Assembly (NCBI GenBank): GCA_963828015.1
Contig: CAWHCD010000002.1
Span: 62,001 to 126,000 of the forward strand
Length of the DNA: 64,000 nucleotides
Reading direction: 5' to 3'
Source of the DNA: CAVPUA01 sp963828015
GTDB lineage: Bacteria; Actinomycetota; Actinomycetes; Mycobacteriales; Jatrophihabitantaceae
Position numbers and translations under genes: made by a program. Positions 8,235-16,863 of this stretch are shown piece by piece (positions within the stretch are counted from its first letter, which is position 1; each line of letters starts with the position of its first letter). The notes below the pieces were generated by a model, which saw only the letters and a list, made by a program, of their open reading frames with translations, was not told the origin of the DNA and did not search any database.

Positions 8235-9161
8235 TTACGACGCAAGCGTGCAGTTGAAGTCGAGACTGACCTGATCGGCCGTGACCACCGCATCGGTCAG
8301 CTCGCGATCGAAGACGCGGGCGAGCGAGTTGCCGGCCAGGTCCTCGAGCGAGGTGTCGACGAGCAGCGCGTGCCCGCCCGTGGTCCAGGGGCCGTCCGGG
8401 GTGAACCGCCAGGAGGCGCATCCGGCCCCGATCGCGACGGCGCCGCTGACCGGGCCGCCACCGGCGTCGACGACGGACAGGCAGCGACCGAGCAGGGCGT
8501 GATCCAAGGACCGGTCGAAGGCGACACGCAAGGGCAGCCGCGTGCGCGCGGGCGGGGCAGTCACGCGCCACCGGGTCGGGTCGACGCGCTCGCGGACGGC
8601 CGGGCCGACGAGGTAGCGGCGGGTGGCGGGCGACGGCAGCGGCCGGCCGTCGGCGTCGGCGAATCCGGCGGCGACCCGGAGTTCGATCGCCTCGCCCTCG
8701 GTCAGCGGGTAACCCAGCGCGGTGTGCGGCACCAGTCCGCGCTTGAGCCGGCCCGGATCGAGCAGCCGGGTGAGCCGCTGCCGGCGACGGTCCCAGAGCT
8801 CGTGGTCGGCGCTCAGGAACGCATCGTCGAGCACCGTGCCGTCGGCGACCCGGTGCAGCGTGATGCGGCGCTGAGCCTGTCCTTCGGTCATCGGCCCAGA
8901 GAAGTGCACGTACATCCGCAGCAGGTTGAGCGGAACCTGCTCGGCGTCGGGGTAGATGGCCTGGACGACGGTGACACTCGGACCCGCCGGAGCCGGCCGC
9001 ACGATTTCGCCCAGCACCTGCTCTCCGGCGAGCACGGTGTATGCCGTGGCCCGCAGGAACCCGAAGCGGGCCACGAAGTGCACGTCCGATCCGTCGAGCC
9101 AGAATCGTCCCGCGACGGGTGGCAGCGCCAAACCGGACGCGGCCAGCGCGCTCGGACGCAC
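8235..9161 (-). CDS. Conserved hypothetical protein with Ig-like/SbsA-type segment
   Basis: At least 308 aa of mixed beta sequence. I do not recognise a catalytic family. The part reading LRMYVHFSGPMTEGQAQRRI resembles the Ig-like (SbsA/Big_5) repeats that begin with a statement on sign or magnitude of change, and a second such segment may lie near LPLRVAFDRSLDHALLGR. The GTG at 9161 is a formal start, but the frame stays open to 9293 and the extra residues (PVALGWSTHGGRDSLLITGI) look protein-like. The true start is therefore probably further upstream, near the overlap with the stop of the neighbouring gene (9254), perhaps at a non-ATG/GTG codon such as the CTG at 9257. It is likely coupled to that neighbour, which encodes a beta-propeller-like protein. 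Confidence 0.6.
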   Translation of the reverse strand: MRPSALAASGLALPPVAGRFWLDGSDVHFVARFGFLRATAYTVLAGEQVLGEIVRPAPAGPSVTVVQAIYPDAEQVPLNLLRMYVHFSGPMTEGQAQRRITLHRVADGTVLDDAFLSADHELWDRRRQRLTRLLDPGRLKRGLVPHTALGYPLTEGEAIELRVAAGFADADGRPLPSPATRRYLVGPAVRERVDPTRWRVTAPPARTRLPLRVAFDRSLDHALLGRCLSVVDAGGGPVSGAVAIGAGCASWRFTPDGPWTTGGHALLVDTSLEDLAGNSLARVFDRELTDAVVTADQVSLDFNCTLAS

Positions 9162-9253
9162 AGCGAGGTGGTCGGCGGCGCCGGGCTCGATCCCGGTGAT
9201 CAGCAGGCTGTCCCGCCCGCCGTGGGTGGACCAGCCGAGCGCGACCGGCAGGC

Positions 9254-10369
9254 TCAGAGCGACGCCGTGCGGTAGGAACGCAGGTGCGTGCCGTCATCGT
9301 CGCGCTGCAGCATCAGCACGTAGCCGCCGTTCAGGATGGCCAGATGCGAGACGCCGGCATGCGGCAGGTCGGTGCGCGGCAACCCGGCCCGGTCGGTGTG
9401 ATCGATCAGCGCGGGCTGGTCATCGATCGCGCCGCAGTCCAGCTTGAGCAGGGGATGCCGGCTGTTGGACACGAGCAGATACTCCGACCCGCCGTAGGTG
9501 TAGGCGAGGATGTCCAGTGGCGTGTTGACCGGACCGAGCTCGGCCACGGTGGAGCCGACGACGTGCGCGCCCGGCTCGAGATCGGCGACCTGGAAGCGGA
9601 CCACCGGCGTGCAGGTGTAGCTGGCCAGGATGCTGCGCCCACCGTCGAAGGGGACGAACTTGGTGATCGGTGAGGCCGTCTCCCACTTGCCGTGCGAGGT
9701 GTGGAAGACCTCGAGCGAGCTACGTGAACGCGGACCGTCGAAGGGGAAGGGAATGCGTCGCAGCGAGGAGGAGAACTCCTCGTTCGAGGCCCCCGCGACC
9801 AGCAGCGTGCCGTCGACGAAGGCCAGGTCAGTGACCGTGACCGTGCGCAGTGGCTCGCGGGCCAGCCGGATCGTCAGCCCCATCGAGGCGATCTCGAGCT
9901 CTTCGCCCTCCGAGCTGCCCATCGGCAGCAGGCGGGTGGCCAGCCGCTCGTCGTCCGGACCGGGTGCGTCCTCGATGGTCGTCTCCGCGAAGCGGACGTC
10001 CTCCAGCGAGACCTCGGTGATGGCCCCCGCACCGTCGACCTTGACGATCACCGGGCTGGCCGCGCTGCCGGCTCCGCGAGTGAGCGAGAAGTAGACCTCG
10101 TTCGTCACGGGGTGCACGGCCATGTCGCGCAGCGCGACGTCGTCGAGGCCGCACCCGAGGTAGCTGGCCAGGCGGGCGTCGAGGTGCTCGACGTCGATCG
10201 GCCCCTCGACCGGCTCGCCGCGGCTGACGTCGAGGGCGACGATCTTGGCGTTGGTGTTGTCGGCCAGGAACAGGATGCCGTCTGGGCTGAAGGTGATCGG
10301 GCCGACTGAGGCGATATCCGGCCGGCCGGATTCGAATACGTGGGTCTGCTCGCTGACGCTTGCGGTCAT
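9254..10369 (-). CDS. Beta-propeller-like hypothetical protein
   Basis: A 371-aa cytoplasmic-looking protein with no signal peptide. Repeated four-stranded patterns suggest a propeller: GPITFSPDGILFLADNTNAK at the start, MAVHPVTNEVYFSLTR near residue 92, VTDLAFVDGTLLVAGAS in the middle and LAILNGGYVLMLQRDDDG near the end. The first resembles SMP-30/NHL-type sensor blades. No enzyme motif is evident. It is followed at once by the gene ending at 8235, whose likely start overlaps its stop, so the two proteins probably work together. The start is ATG at 10369. The 127 bases upstream are shared with the divergent DUF2235 gene and must contain both promoters. Confidence 0.65.
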   Translation of the reverse strand: MTASVSEQTHVFESGRPDIASVGPITFSPDGILFLADNTNAKIVALDVSRGEPVEGPIDVEHLDARLASYLGCGLDDVALRDMAVHPVTNEVYFSLTRGAGSAASPVIVKVDGAGAITEVSLEDVRFAETTIEDAPGPDDERLATRLLPMGSSEGEELEIASMGLTIRLAREPLRTVTVTDLAFVDGTLLVAGASNEEFSSSLRRIPFPFDGPRSRSSLEVFHTSHGKWETASPITKFVPFDGGRSILASYTCTPVVRFQVADLEPGAHVVGSTVAELGPVNTPLDILAYTYGGSEYLLVSNSRHPLLKLDCGAIDDQPALIDHTDRAGLPRTDLPHAGVSHLAILNGGYVLMLQRDDDGTHLRSYRTASL

Positions 10370-10496
10370 GGCTTGCAGCCTAGCTCCGGCGACCGGGCGA
10401 GCCTAGGGGCCGCTGGGCCTCGACGAACTCTGGTGGGCCACCGCAATCTTGCATAGAGTCCCCTCGAGGGTCGTCCGCCCGGGAAGGCAGTGCGGT

Positions 10497-11699
10497 ATGT
10501 CAGCCCCAGCTACCTCATCAGCATCGGCCCCGGCCAAGGCGCGGCGGCCGAAGAAGATCGTCATCTGCTTGGACGGCACGAACGATCAGATCGGTGTGTC
10601 GCCGCCGACCAACGTCGCCAAGACCTATCGCATGGTCAGCCTGCTCGACCCGACGACGCAGATCGCCTACTACGACCCGGGTATCGGCACGCTGCCCGCT
10701 CCCAACGCGCGTGGGGCCATCGAACGGCACGTGTCCCGCGGCGAGGAACTGGCCTTCGGGATCGGCATCAAGGAGAAGATGACCGAGGCCTACACCTGGC
10801 TGATGCAGCACTACGAGTTCGGCGATGAGATCTACGTGTTCGGGTTCAGCCGCGGGGCGTACACGGCGCGGGCGCTGGTCGGCATGCTGCACTGCCCCGG
10901 TCTGCTGCGCCCCGGGTCGGAGAACCTCATCGCCTACGCAGTGAGCAAGTACGCGACCAACGACTGGCCCGACACACCGGCCGAACGCAAGGGGATCGCC
11001 GAGTTCTCCGACGCGTTCTGCTGGGGCACGCCCCAGACACCGGTCAACCCGGCCGCAGGCCCGTCCACCGACGAGCACTTCTACGTCCCCTATCACTCCG
11101 TCCCGATCCGCTACCTCGGGATCTGGGACACGGTGGAGGCCTCGGGCCTGGCCCACATCGGCGAGCATCACTGGCGATTCACCGACTCGGTGCCCAACGC
11201 GGCGCGGGTCCGGCACGCGGTCTCGATCAACGAATGGCGCAATCCGTACCGCCAGTTCCTGCTGGCCGACCGTCCGCCGTCCGACGATCCAGAGGAGGCC
11301 TGGTTCGCCGGGGTGCATTCCGACGTCGGCGGCACGTACGAGGACGATCCGCGTCTGGCCCTGATCGCGCTGAAGTGGGTGGTGGACGGCGTCGTTCGAG
11401 ACTTGATCTTGCGTGAGTCGAACTCGTACTCCGTCCTCTTCGACGGGCTCGACGAATCGGCCTACGCCGGGCGCGTGCACCCGTTGGGCAAGGGCTGGCT
11501 CGCGGCCGGACCGAGACACGGCCGCGAGATCCCCGACAACGCCTGGATCCATCAGACGGCGGTGCGCCGAGCGGGCGAGCAGAACCTGGACCCGCACTTC
11601 GAACTGCCCGAGCCCTACCGGACCGCCGCGGCCCAGTGGCACGATCTCATCCCGAACGATCAACTTGCCATCAGCCCCGGTGCCGCTCAGCCGTTCTAG
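10497..11699 (+). CDS. DUF2235 alpha/beta hydrolase (phospholipase-like)
   Basis: A 400-aa protein of the DUF2235 family. The opening strand ends in LDGTND (residues 25-30), the hallmark of the family. The nucleophile elbow is GFSRGAYTAR (GFSRGA at 116-121), giving Ser as nucleophile, and an HSDVGGTYEDD block carries candidate acid and His. DUF2235 members include type VI effector phospholipases (Tle1-like) and housekeeping hydrolases. This one lacks a signal peptide. The start chosen is ATG 10497, which has GGAAGG ten bases upstream; a longer frame to 10449 lacks such a site. It is followed by a membrane protein gene, then by a convergent heme-oxygenase gene, which makes a lipid-related role plausible but unproven. 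Confidence 0.85.
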   Translation: MSAPATSSASAPAKARRPKKIVICLDGTNDQIGVSPPTNVAKTYRMVSLLDPTTQIAYYDPGIGTLPAPNARGAIERHVSRGEELAFGIGIKEKMTEAYTWLMQHYEFGDEIYVFGFSRGAYTARALVGMLHCPGLLRPGSENLIAYAVSKYATNDWPDTPAERKGIAEFSDAFCWGTPQTPVNPAAGPSTDEHFYVPYHSVPIRYLGIWDTVEASGLAHIGEHHWRFTDSVPNAARVRHAVSINEWRNPYRQFLLADRPPSDDPEEAWFAGVHSDVGGTYEDDPRLALIALKWVVDGVVRDLILRESNSYSVLFDGLDESAYAGRVHPLGKGWLAAGPRHGREIPDNAWIHQTAVRRAGEQNLDPHFELPEPYRTAAAQWHDLIPNDQLAISPGAAQPF

Positions 11700-11725
11700 A
11701 GCCTGACCAGAAGGTCGTACCCAAC

Positions 11726-12422
11726 ATGAGCCTGGTATCCATCGGCGCGGTCGGCGTCTATCGAGACTTGGCGCCCTACGCCCAGCGCATCGCCGCGCAC
11801 GCCGCCGTCGCACCCACCGCCTCGACCCCGACCCATCCCGGACCGGCTACCGCCGCCATCACCACCGACACGACGGCCACGGGCGGGGCGGATGCCGGTT
11901 CGGTCGCCAGCTTCGCCCAACTGCTCGTCGCGCAGATCCCCAGCGAGGCCCTGCTGGCCTACACGACCCTGCTCGCGCTGTTCTCGGCCGCCAGCAGCGG
12001 CTACCGGACCGGCCGGTGGGTTCTCTACGGCGTGTCCCTGTTGGCCTGCGCCATCGCGGTGATCGGCGCCTACCTGGCCAAACGCAACTACACCTTCGCC
12101 GACGCGACGGGGACCGGCCCACGGCTGGGCGAGCTCGTCCGCCATCTGCCGTGGCTGCCGATGGTGACCTCCGTGCTGGCGATGGCGGTCTATGGCCTGA
12201 CCGTTCCAGGCAATGCCCTGCAGCAGTCGATGTCGGGTACCGGATTCGCGATCACCGCCGGCTGCCTGGCCGTCGGCGGCGGCTTGATGATGTCGCTGTT
12301 CGCGCCGTTCCTCGCTCTTGGCAACGGCGCCAACGCCACCGCGGCCGGCACCTCCGACCCGGCGCCACCGGCGCCAACGGCGTCAAGCGGCGCCACCGGC
12401 GCCACCGGCGCCCCAGCCCTAG
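11726..12422 (+). CDS. Multi-pass membrane protein, 3' end uncertain
   Basis: About 230 aa from the ATG at 11726. After a Thr/Ala-rich N-terminus there are roughly four hydrophobic helices (LLAYTTLLALFSA, VLYGVSLLACAIAVIGAYLA, LPMVTSVLAMAVYGLTV, AITAGCLAVGGGLMMSLFA). The tail is a low-complexity Gly/Ala/Thr/Pro stretch encoded by GGCGCCACC-type repeats (about 12361-12415). I do not know the family. Oddly, the frame has no stop there: it stays open through the antisense of the peroxidase gene to 14647. The other two forward frames both stop immediately after the repeats (TAG at 12420-12422 and 12427-12429), so a one-base slip in the repeat would restore a normal end. I place the end there on that inference. 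Confidence 0.55.
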
Positions 12423-14269
12423 GCCGTAGGCGCGCCCTTGCGGGTCCAGATGCCGAACGCGTTGGGGATGTCCTTCAAGACCGGCGCCAGCTCGGGGCAG
12501 TGCCGCAGCAGCACCGTCACCATGGTGTTGTCCTGCAGATACTTCATCCCTTCCGGGGTGTAGACCTCGTCGGTGAACGAGGTGGTGAAGAACCGGTCGC
12601 TGTTGAGGCGGCGGGAGGCCATCAGGATGAAGATGCGAAACGCAGTGTCGCTGAAGGCGAATCCCTCAGGACGGTCCTCGGCGTACATCCCGCTGATGAG
12701 GTCGACGCTGGCCAGATCGTCGTTGTAGACCTCGCGCAGCTCCGCGCACCATTGCTTGTTGCTGCTGAGCTCATCGAAGCTGGTCGGCACCGGCAGGTGC
12801 AGCAGCCGGCGGAACTCGGTGTAGCGCGGCACCCCCAGTTCGCGGCAGCGCAGGATGTCGGTCGCGGCCAGGTCCATGAGTTGGTTGTTGTCCGGGCGCC
12901 GGAACTGTTGCAGGTAGTTCGGGAAGTTGTGCAGGGTGACCAGACCCGGATTCATCGTGCCGAACGTGTAGATCAGGTCGGTCATCGAGTTGTCGCGCAA
13001 GATGTCGACCGCCGCCGGACCGGTGAGCTGGTCGAACTCCGTCGGTCCGAGCGTGGGCCGGTCGTCGACGGCGGAGCGGAAGTCGAAGTGATCGGGAATC
13101 AGCGGATGCATCCGGTAGACCGCCACGAACTCCTCGGTCAAGGCGTACGGCACGCCGTAGTCGGCCGTCGCCGAGCCGGGTATGCCCGAGATCGCCTCGC
13201 TCTTGGTCAGGCGGCCGAATGTGTCGTGCAGCTTCTCACCCTCGAGCCCCCACCAGTTGGCGTGCAGGGCGGTGACGGCGGTCGGGTGAGCGGTGACGGC
13301 CGGCGTCCACTCGACGGTGTGGATCTTGGCCAGGAGCGCGGCGTTGATCAACCGGGCCCGTTGGAACAGCATCTCGTCGTTCCAGTCCGCATGGGCCGCC
13401 GCGAGCAGGTCGCAGATGCTGTTGTGCTCGTGGACGAACACCGTCTGCAGCAGGCCCAGGCCGAGCCAGAAGCCGGGCGAGAGGGTGGGGTTGAGCGCGG
13501 GGTCCTGCGGTATCGGCGGATGACCGTCGACGAGTCGCAGCTGGCCGCCCTCGTGGCTGCGCAGGAACTCTTGCTCGGACAGATTGTTGCCGTATATCTG
13601 CGATCCGTCCCACCAGTGGGTCATCACGTTGATGTGGGTCGGCGGCAGTTTCGAGTCCGGTGGTGCGGTCGGGTCGACCGGCGTGCGCATCACCACGACC
13701 GGAGGCGTGGGCCAGTCGTCGTCCGGCACCGCGGGCAGCACCCAGGGATTGTCGGTGGGACTCGTGCCGTGCCGGAACCAGTCGTGAATCATGAACTGCA
13801 GCCAGGCGGCGATCAACGCGTTGCCGGCGGTGGCGGCGGCAATCTCGGTGCGGGTCATCAGCCGGCGGCTGACCTCGCGGGGATTGGGTTCGAGCATCCG
13901 ATCCCGGTCGGGCCAGGTGTCCTCGATCGGAACATTGCGGCCGAAGCGCGTCCCGGCCATCCCCATCTCGGGGTGCTCGAGGTCGTTCCAGCTCCCGTCG
14001 AAGGCGCGCTGGTGGGCAAAGGCGTCCTCGTACGGCGGCGGGGTAACCGGGTTGACCGAGGGCTGTCGCGAGGTGTCGTACAGGTTCTCTGCGCGCAGGG
14101 TCTCACGGATGCCGATGAGATCGAGCAGCCCGAGGGGTTCCGGCAGCTTGTCCCAGCCGACCTTGTGATCGACGGATTCGGCTGCCTTGTCATACAGCCG
14201 TTCGAAGACGCCGGGCCGGTCCGGCTCGTCGGAGGTGCTGTGTCCCGTGGTGGGTGGCGTGTCAGGCAT
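12419..14269 (-). CDS. Heme peroxidase superfamily protein, alpha-dioxygenase-like
   Basis: A 616-aa member of the animal-type heme peroxidase/cyclooxygenase superfamily. The distal heme region reads QFMIHDWFRHG with His162. The C-terminal half has VYRMHPLIPDHF, with Tyr385 three residues before His388, the same spacing as the catalytic Tyr and proximal His of plant fatty-acid alpha-dioxygenases. The conserved helix HEHNSICDLL starts at 280 and KIHTVEWTPAV at 315. Alpha-dioxygenases add O2 to carbon 2 of fatty acids; simple peroxidases of this family lack the Tyr. No signal peptide is seen. It is convergent with the hydrolase/membrane protein pair, and DUF5995 lies upstream on the same strand. 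Dioxygenase activity is an inference from the residues. Confidence 0.82.
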   Translation of the reverse strand: MPDTPPTTGHSTSDEPDRPGVFERLYDKAAESVDHKVGWDKLPEPLGLLDLIGIRETLRAENLYDTSRQPSVNPVTPPPYEDAFAHQRAFDGSWNDLEHPEMGMAGTRFGRNVPIEDTWPDRDRMLEPNPREVSRRLMTRTEIAAATAGNALIAAWLQFMIHDWFRHGTSPTDNPWVLPAVPDDDWPTPPVVVMRTPVDPTAPPDSKLPPTHINVMTHWWDGSQIYGNNLSEQEFLRSHEGGQLRLVDGHPPIPQDPALNPTLSPGFWLGLGLLQTVFVHEHNSICDLLAAAHADWNDEMLFQRARLINAALLAKIHTVEWTPAVTAHPTAVTALHANWWGLEGEKLHDTFGRLTKSEAISGIPGSATADYGVPYALTEEFVAVYRMHPLIPDHFDFRSAVDDRPTLGPTEFDQLTGPAAVDILRDNSMTDLIYTFGTMNPGLVTLHNFPNYLQQFRRPDNNQLMDLAATDILRCRELGVPRYTEFRRLLHLPVPTSFDELSSNKQWCAELREVYNDDLASVDLISGMYAEDRPEGFAFSDTAFRIFILMASRRLNSDRFFTTSFTDEVYTPEGMKYLQDNTMVTVLLRHCPELAPVLKDIPNAFGIWTRKGAPTA

Positions 14270-14376
14270 GACGACTCCGATTCGCTGTGCGAGGGTCCGC
14301 GGTTGCCCCTACAGAGATTCGTACTCGGGATATCGCGGCCGTCAATAGTGGAGTCGAGTTCTTGCCTCCTGATACG

Positions 14377-15066
14377 TCAGACCGCGATGAGCAGGCCGCG
14401 GCTCACCATCGCCACGGTGCGGGCCAAGGATGAGGTGAGCAGGTCGGTGGCCAATCGACGGTCGCGAACGTCCCACAGCGCGAGGGCGGTGTTCCAGGCG
14501 ACATCACGCGCCGAGGTGATGCTGAAGTTGCCGATGAGATTGGCGACCGCGGCCACGTGCCGATCAACCGTGACGACATCGGCCGGTTCGAAGGATTCCC
14601 GTACGGATTGCTCCGCGGCCCCCAACAGCGCATCGATCTTCTGGTAGTCGGCATGGTGCGTGCCGGCATCGGGAGCGGTACCCAGAGCCAGGCAGGTCTG
14701 GACCACGGCCAGCGGCAGGTCGTGATTGATGTGCGCGTTCATGCCGGCCAGGGCGAACTGGATCGCCTCGATGCCTTTGGTGCTGCGGGCTTGCACGAGG
14801 GGCCGCCACGCCACGGGTACGGCATCGAGCGGTCCGGAAGCGGCGTCGACGGCCTGGAAATAGAGGTCGGCGAAGACGACGTCCAGGCGCGTCATGAAGT
14901 CCGGATCGCCGAACGCGCCCTGCGCGACCTGGCGATTGACGTCTTGCGTCACCGTCAGATACATCTGGTTGAAGCAGGCGATGCCATCCGAGGCCGGGAG
15001 CCCAGCCTGGATCGACTGCATCCGGGCGATGACGCCGTCGATCGTGGGGGTGGTCATACCGATCAT
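14377..15066 (-). CDS. DUF5995 family protein
   Basis: A 229-aa all-helical protein matching my memory of the DUF5995 family: the block ACFNQMYLTVTQDV near residue 31, RLDVVFADLYFQAV near 60 and QFALAGMNAHINHDLPLAVV near 102, the last with conserved His and Asp residues. No function is established for this family that I know of; the AHINHDL motif could hold a metal. It has no signal peptide or membrane segment. Transcription runs towards the heme dioxygenase-like gene about 110 bases downstream on the same strand, so the two may be cotranscribed. It is divergent from the MOSC fusion gene. Confidence 0.75.
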   Translation of the reverse strand: MIGMTTPTIDGVIARMQSIQAGLPASDGIACFNQMYLTVTQDVNRQVAQGAFGDPDFMTRLDVVFADLYFQAVDAASGPLDAVPVAWRPLVQARSTKGIEAIQFALAGMNAHINHDLPLAVVQTCLALGTAPDAGTHHADYQKIDALLGAAEQSVRESFEPADVVTVDRHVAAVANLIGNFSITSARDVAWNTALALWDVRDRRLATDLLTSSLARTVAMVSRGLLIAV

Positions 15067-15138
15067 GGTTAGGCAACGCCGATCGGTTGTCCACGGCGGC
15101 CTCGATCTTGTCCCGGCATTGGGGCAAGCTGGTGAGCT

Positions 15139-16860
15139 GTGGCGAGACTGCTATCGGTGAACGTCGGCCGCCCACGCGACGTGGCCTGGCGGGGTCAGCA
15201 GATCTACACCGGCATCTGGAAGGCGCCGGTCGACGGCCCGGTCCTGGCCCGGCGGCTGAACCTGGACGGGGACGGACAGGGCGACCTGAACGGGCACGGT
15301 GGCGAGCAGCGCGCGGTGATGGTCTACCAGCTCGAGTCCTACCGGCACTGGGGTGAATACCTCGGCCGGTCCGACCTGAGCTTCGGCATCTTCGGGGAGA
15401 ACTTCACCGTCGACGGGTTGGCCGACGACGAGGTCTGCATCGGCGATCGCTACCGCATCGGCGCGGCCGAGTTCGAAGTGACCCAGCCGCGCACGACCTG
15501 CTACCGCGTCGGCGTGCGCCTGAACGAGCCGCGGATGGCGGCGCTGCTGGTCTCCCACCACCGTCCGGGCTTCTACTTCCGCGTGCTGCGCGAGGGATTG
15601 GTGCGGGCCGGCGACGAGATCGTCAAGCTCAGTGCCGGCCCGGAGCAGGTGAGCGTGGCGGCGACCGACGCGTCGCTGTATCTGCCCGACGCCGACGTCG
15701 ACACCATGCGCCGGCTGCTGGCCGTGCCCGCATTGAGCCCCGGCTGGCAAGGATCATTTCGCGATCTCGTCGAGCGCAGCGAACGCAGCGATGACCCGCC
15801 CCAACGGCCGACGGCACCGGCCTGGGCCGGGTTCCGGCGCCTGCGCGTGGCCGGCCTCGTGCGCGAGACCGACGACGTGACCTCGATCTACTTGAAACCC
15901 CTCGATGGCGTCGCCCTGCCGCTACCGATGCCTGGGCAGTACGTGACCCTGCGACTGGACCGGGCCGGCGATCCGGCTCCCGTGCGCAGCTATTCGCTGT
16001 CCAGGGCCGATCCGGGCAGCTATCGGATCAGCGTCAAGCGCGAAGGCCCGGCCAGCACCTACCTCGTCGCCACCCTGGCCGTCGGCGACCAGCTCGACGT
16101 CGCGGCCCCCCGAGGGGAGTTCGTCCTCGGCGGCGGCACGGGCCCGGTTGTGCTGCTCTCGGCGGGCATCGGCGTGACGCCGGTGCTGGCCATGCTGCGG
16201 GCGCTCGCCGAAGCGCGCAGCACGCGCGCGGTGTGGTGGGTGCACACGAGCGCTCGCGCCACCTCCGCGGCCTTCGCCGCCGAGGCCGAGCGGCTCGTCG
16301 CGTCGCTGCCCAATGCCGTCAGCCAGCTCTTCTTCACCGTCGATGCCGGGGCTCGCTCCGGGCCGGGCGTCACTCAGGGTCGTCTGGACCGGTCGGCGCT
16401 CGCTGACCTTGGGCTGCCGGTCGATGCCGCCGTCTACCTGTGCGGTCCGACCGGGTTCATGGATGACATGACGGTGGCCCTCACTGATCTGGGGCTGGCC
16501 CGAAGCCAGATCCACACCGAGGTATTCGCCTCGCTGTCGGCGATCAACCCCGGTGTCGTCGCCACGAACCGGCCGGCCCCGCACCCGCCTGCGGTCACCG
16601 GGTCGGGCCCGGCGGTCACCTTTGCCCGGGCCGGAATCAGCGCGGCCTTCAATGACGACCTGGCCAGCCTGCTCGAGCTGGCCGAGGCCTGTGACGTCCC
16701 CACCCGCTGGTCCTGCCGCACCGGCGTGTGTCACACCTGCGTGACCCCGTTGGTGTCCGGCACGGTCAGCTACTCGATCGAGCCGCTCATCGAGCCCGAC
16801 GCCGGTCAGATCCTGCTGTGTTGCACCCGTCCGGAGTCCGCGGTCGTTCTCGATCTGTAG
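15139..16860 (+). CDS. MOSC domain fused to ferredoxin reductase and 2Fe-2S ferredoxin
   Basis: A 573-aa three-part protein. Residues 1-165 are a MOSC/YiiM domain (GIFGENFTVDGLADDEVCIGD, then RTTCYRVGVRL with a conserved Cys), the fold that handles sulfurated molybdenum cofactor and detoxifies N-hydroxylated bases. Residues about 230-460 are an FNR-type reductase with the flavin motif RSYSLS, an NAD(P) site (LLSAGIGVTPVLAMLR) and YLCGPTGFM. The C-terminus is a plant-type ferredoxin with Cys526, Cys531, Cys534 and Cys561 or Cys562. I infer electron flow from NAD(P)H through flavin and 2Fe-2S to a partner, possibly a molybdoenzyme. The start is ATG or GTG close to 15139; the gene is divergent from DUF5995. 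Confidence 0.9.
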   Translation: MARLLSVNVGRPRDVAWRGQQIYTGIWKAPVDGPVLARRLNLDGDGQGDLNGHGGEQRAVMVYQLESYRHWGEYLGRSDLSFGIFGENFTVDGLADDEVCIGDRYRIGAAEFEVTQPRTTCYRVGVRLNEPRMAALLVSHHRPGFYFRVLREGLVRAGDEIVKLSAGPEQVSVAATDASLYLPDADVDTMRRLLAVPALSPGWQGSFRDLVERSERSDDPPQRPTAPAWAGFRRLRVAGLVRETDDVTSIYLKPLDGVALPLPMPGQYVTLRLDRAGDPAPVRSYSLSRADPGSYRISVKREGPASTYLVATLAVGDQLDVAAPRGEFVLGGGTGPVVLLSAGIGVTPVLAMLRALAEARSTRAVWWVHTSARATSAAFAAEAERLVASLPNAVSQLFFTVDAGARSGPGVTQGRLDRSALADLGLPVDAAVYLCGPTGFMDDMTVALTDLGLARSQIHTEVFASLSAINPGVVATNRPAPHPPAVTGSGPAVTFARAGISAAFNDDLASLLELAEACDVPTRWSCRTGVCHTCVTPLVSGTVSYSIEPLIEPDAGQILLCCTRPESAVVLDL

Positions 16861-16863
16861 CGA

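Noticed and set aside
12361..12415. GGCGCCACC repeats as a possible CRISPR or minisatellite
   Set aside because: No spacers; it is a coding low-complexity tail of Gly/Ala/Thr/Pro.
11636..14647. A forward reading frame of about 1000 codons
   Set aside because: After 12420 it is the antisense of the dioxygenase gene, whose motifs are clear; only the first part codes.
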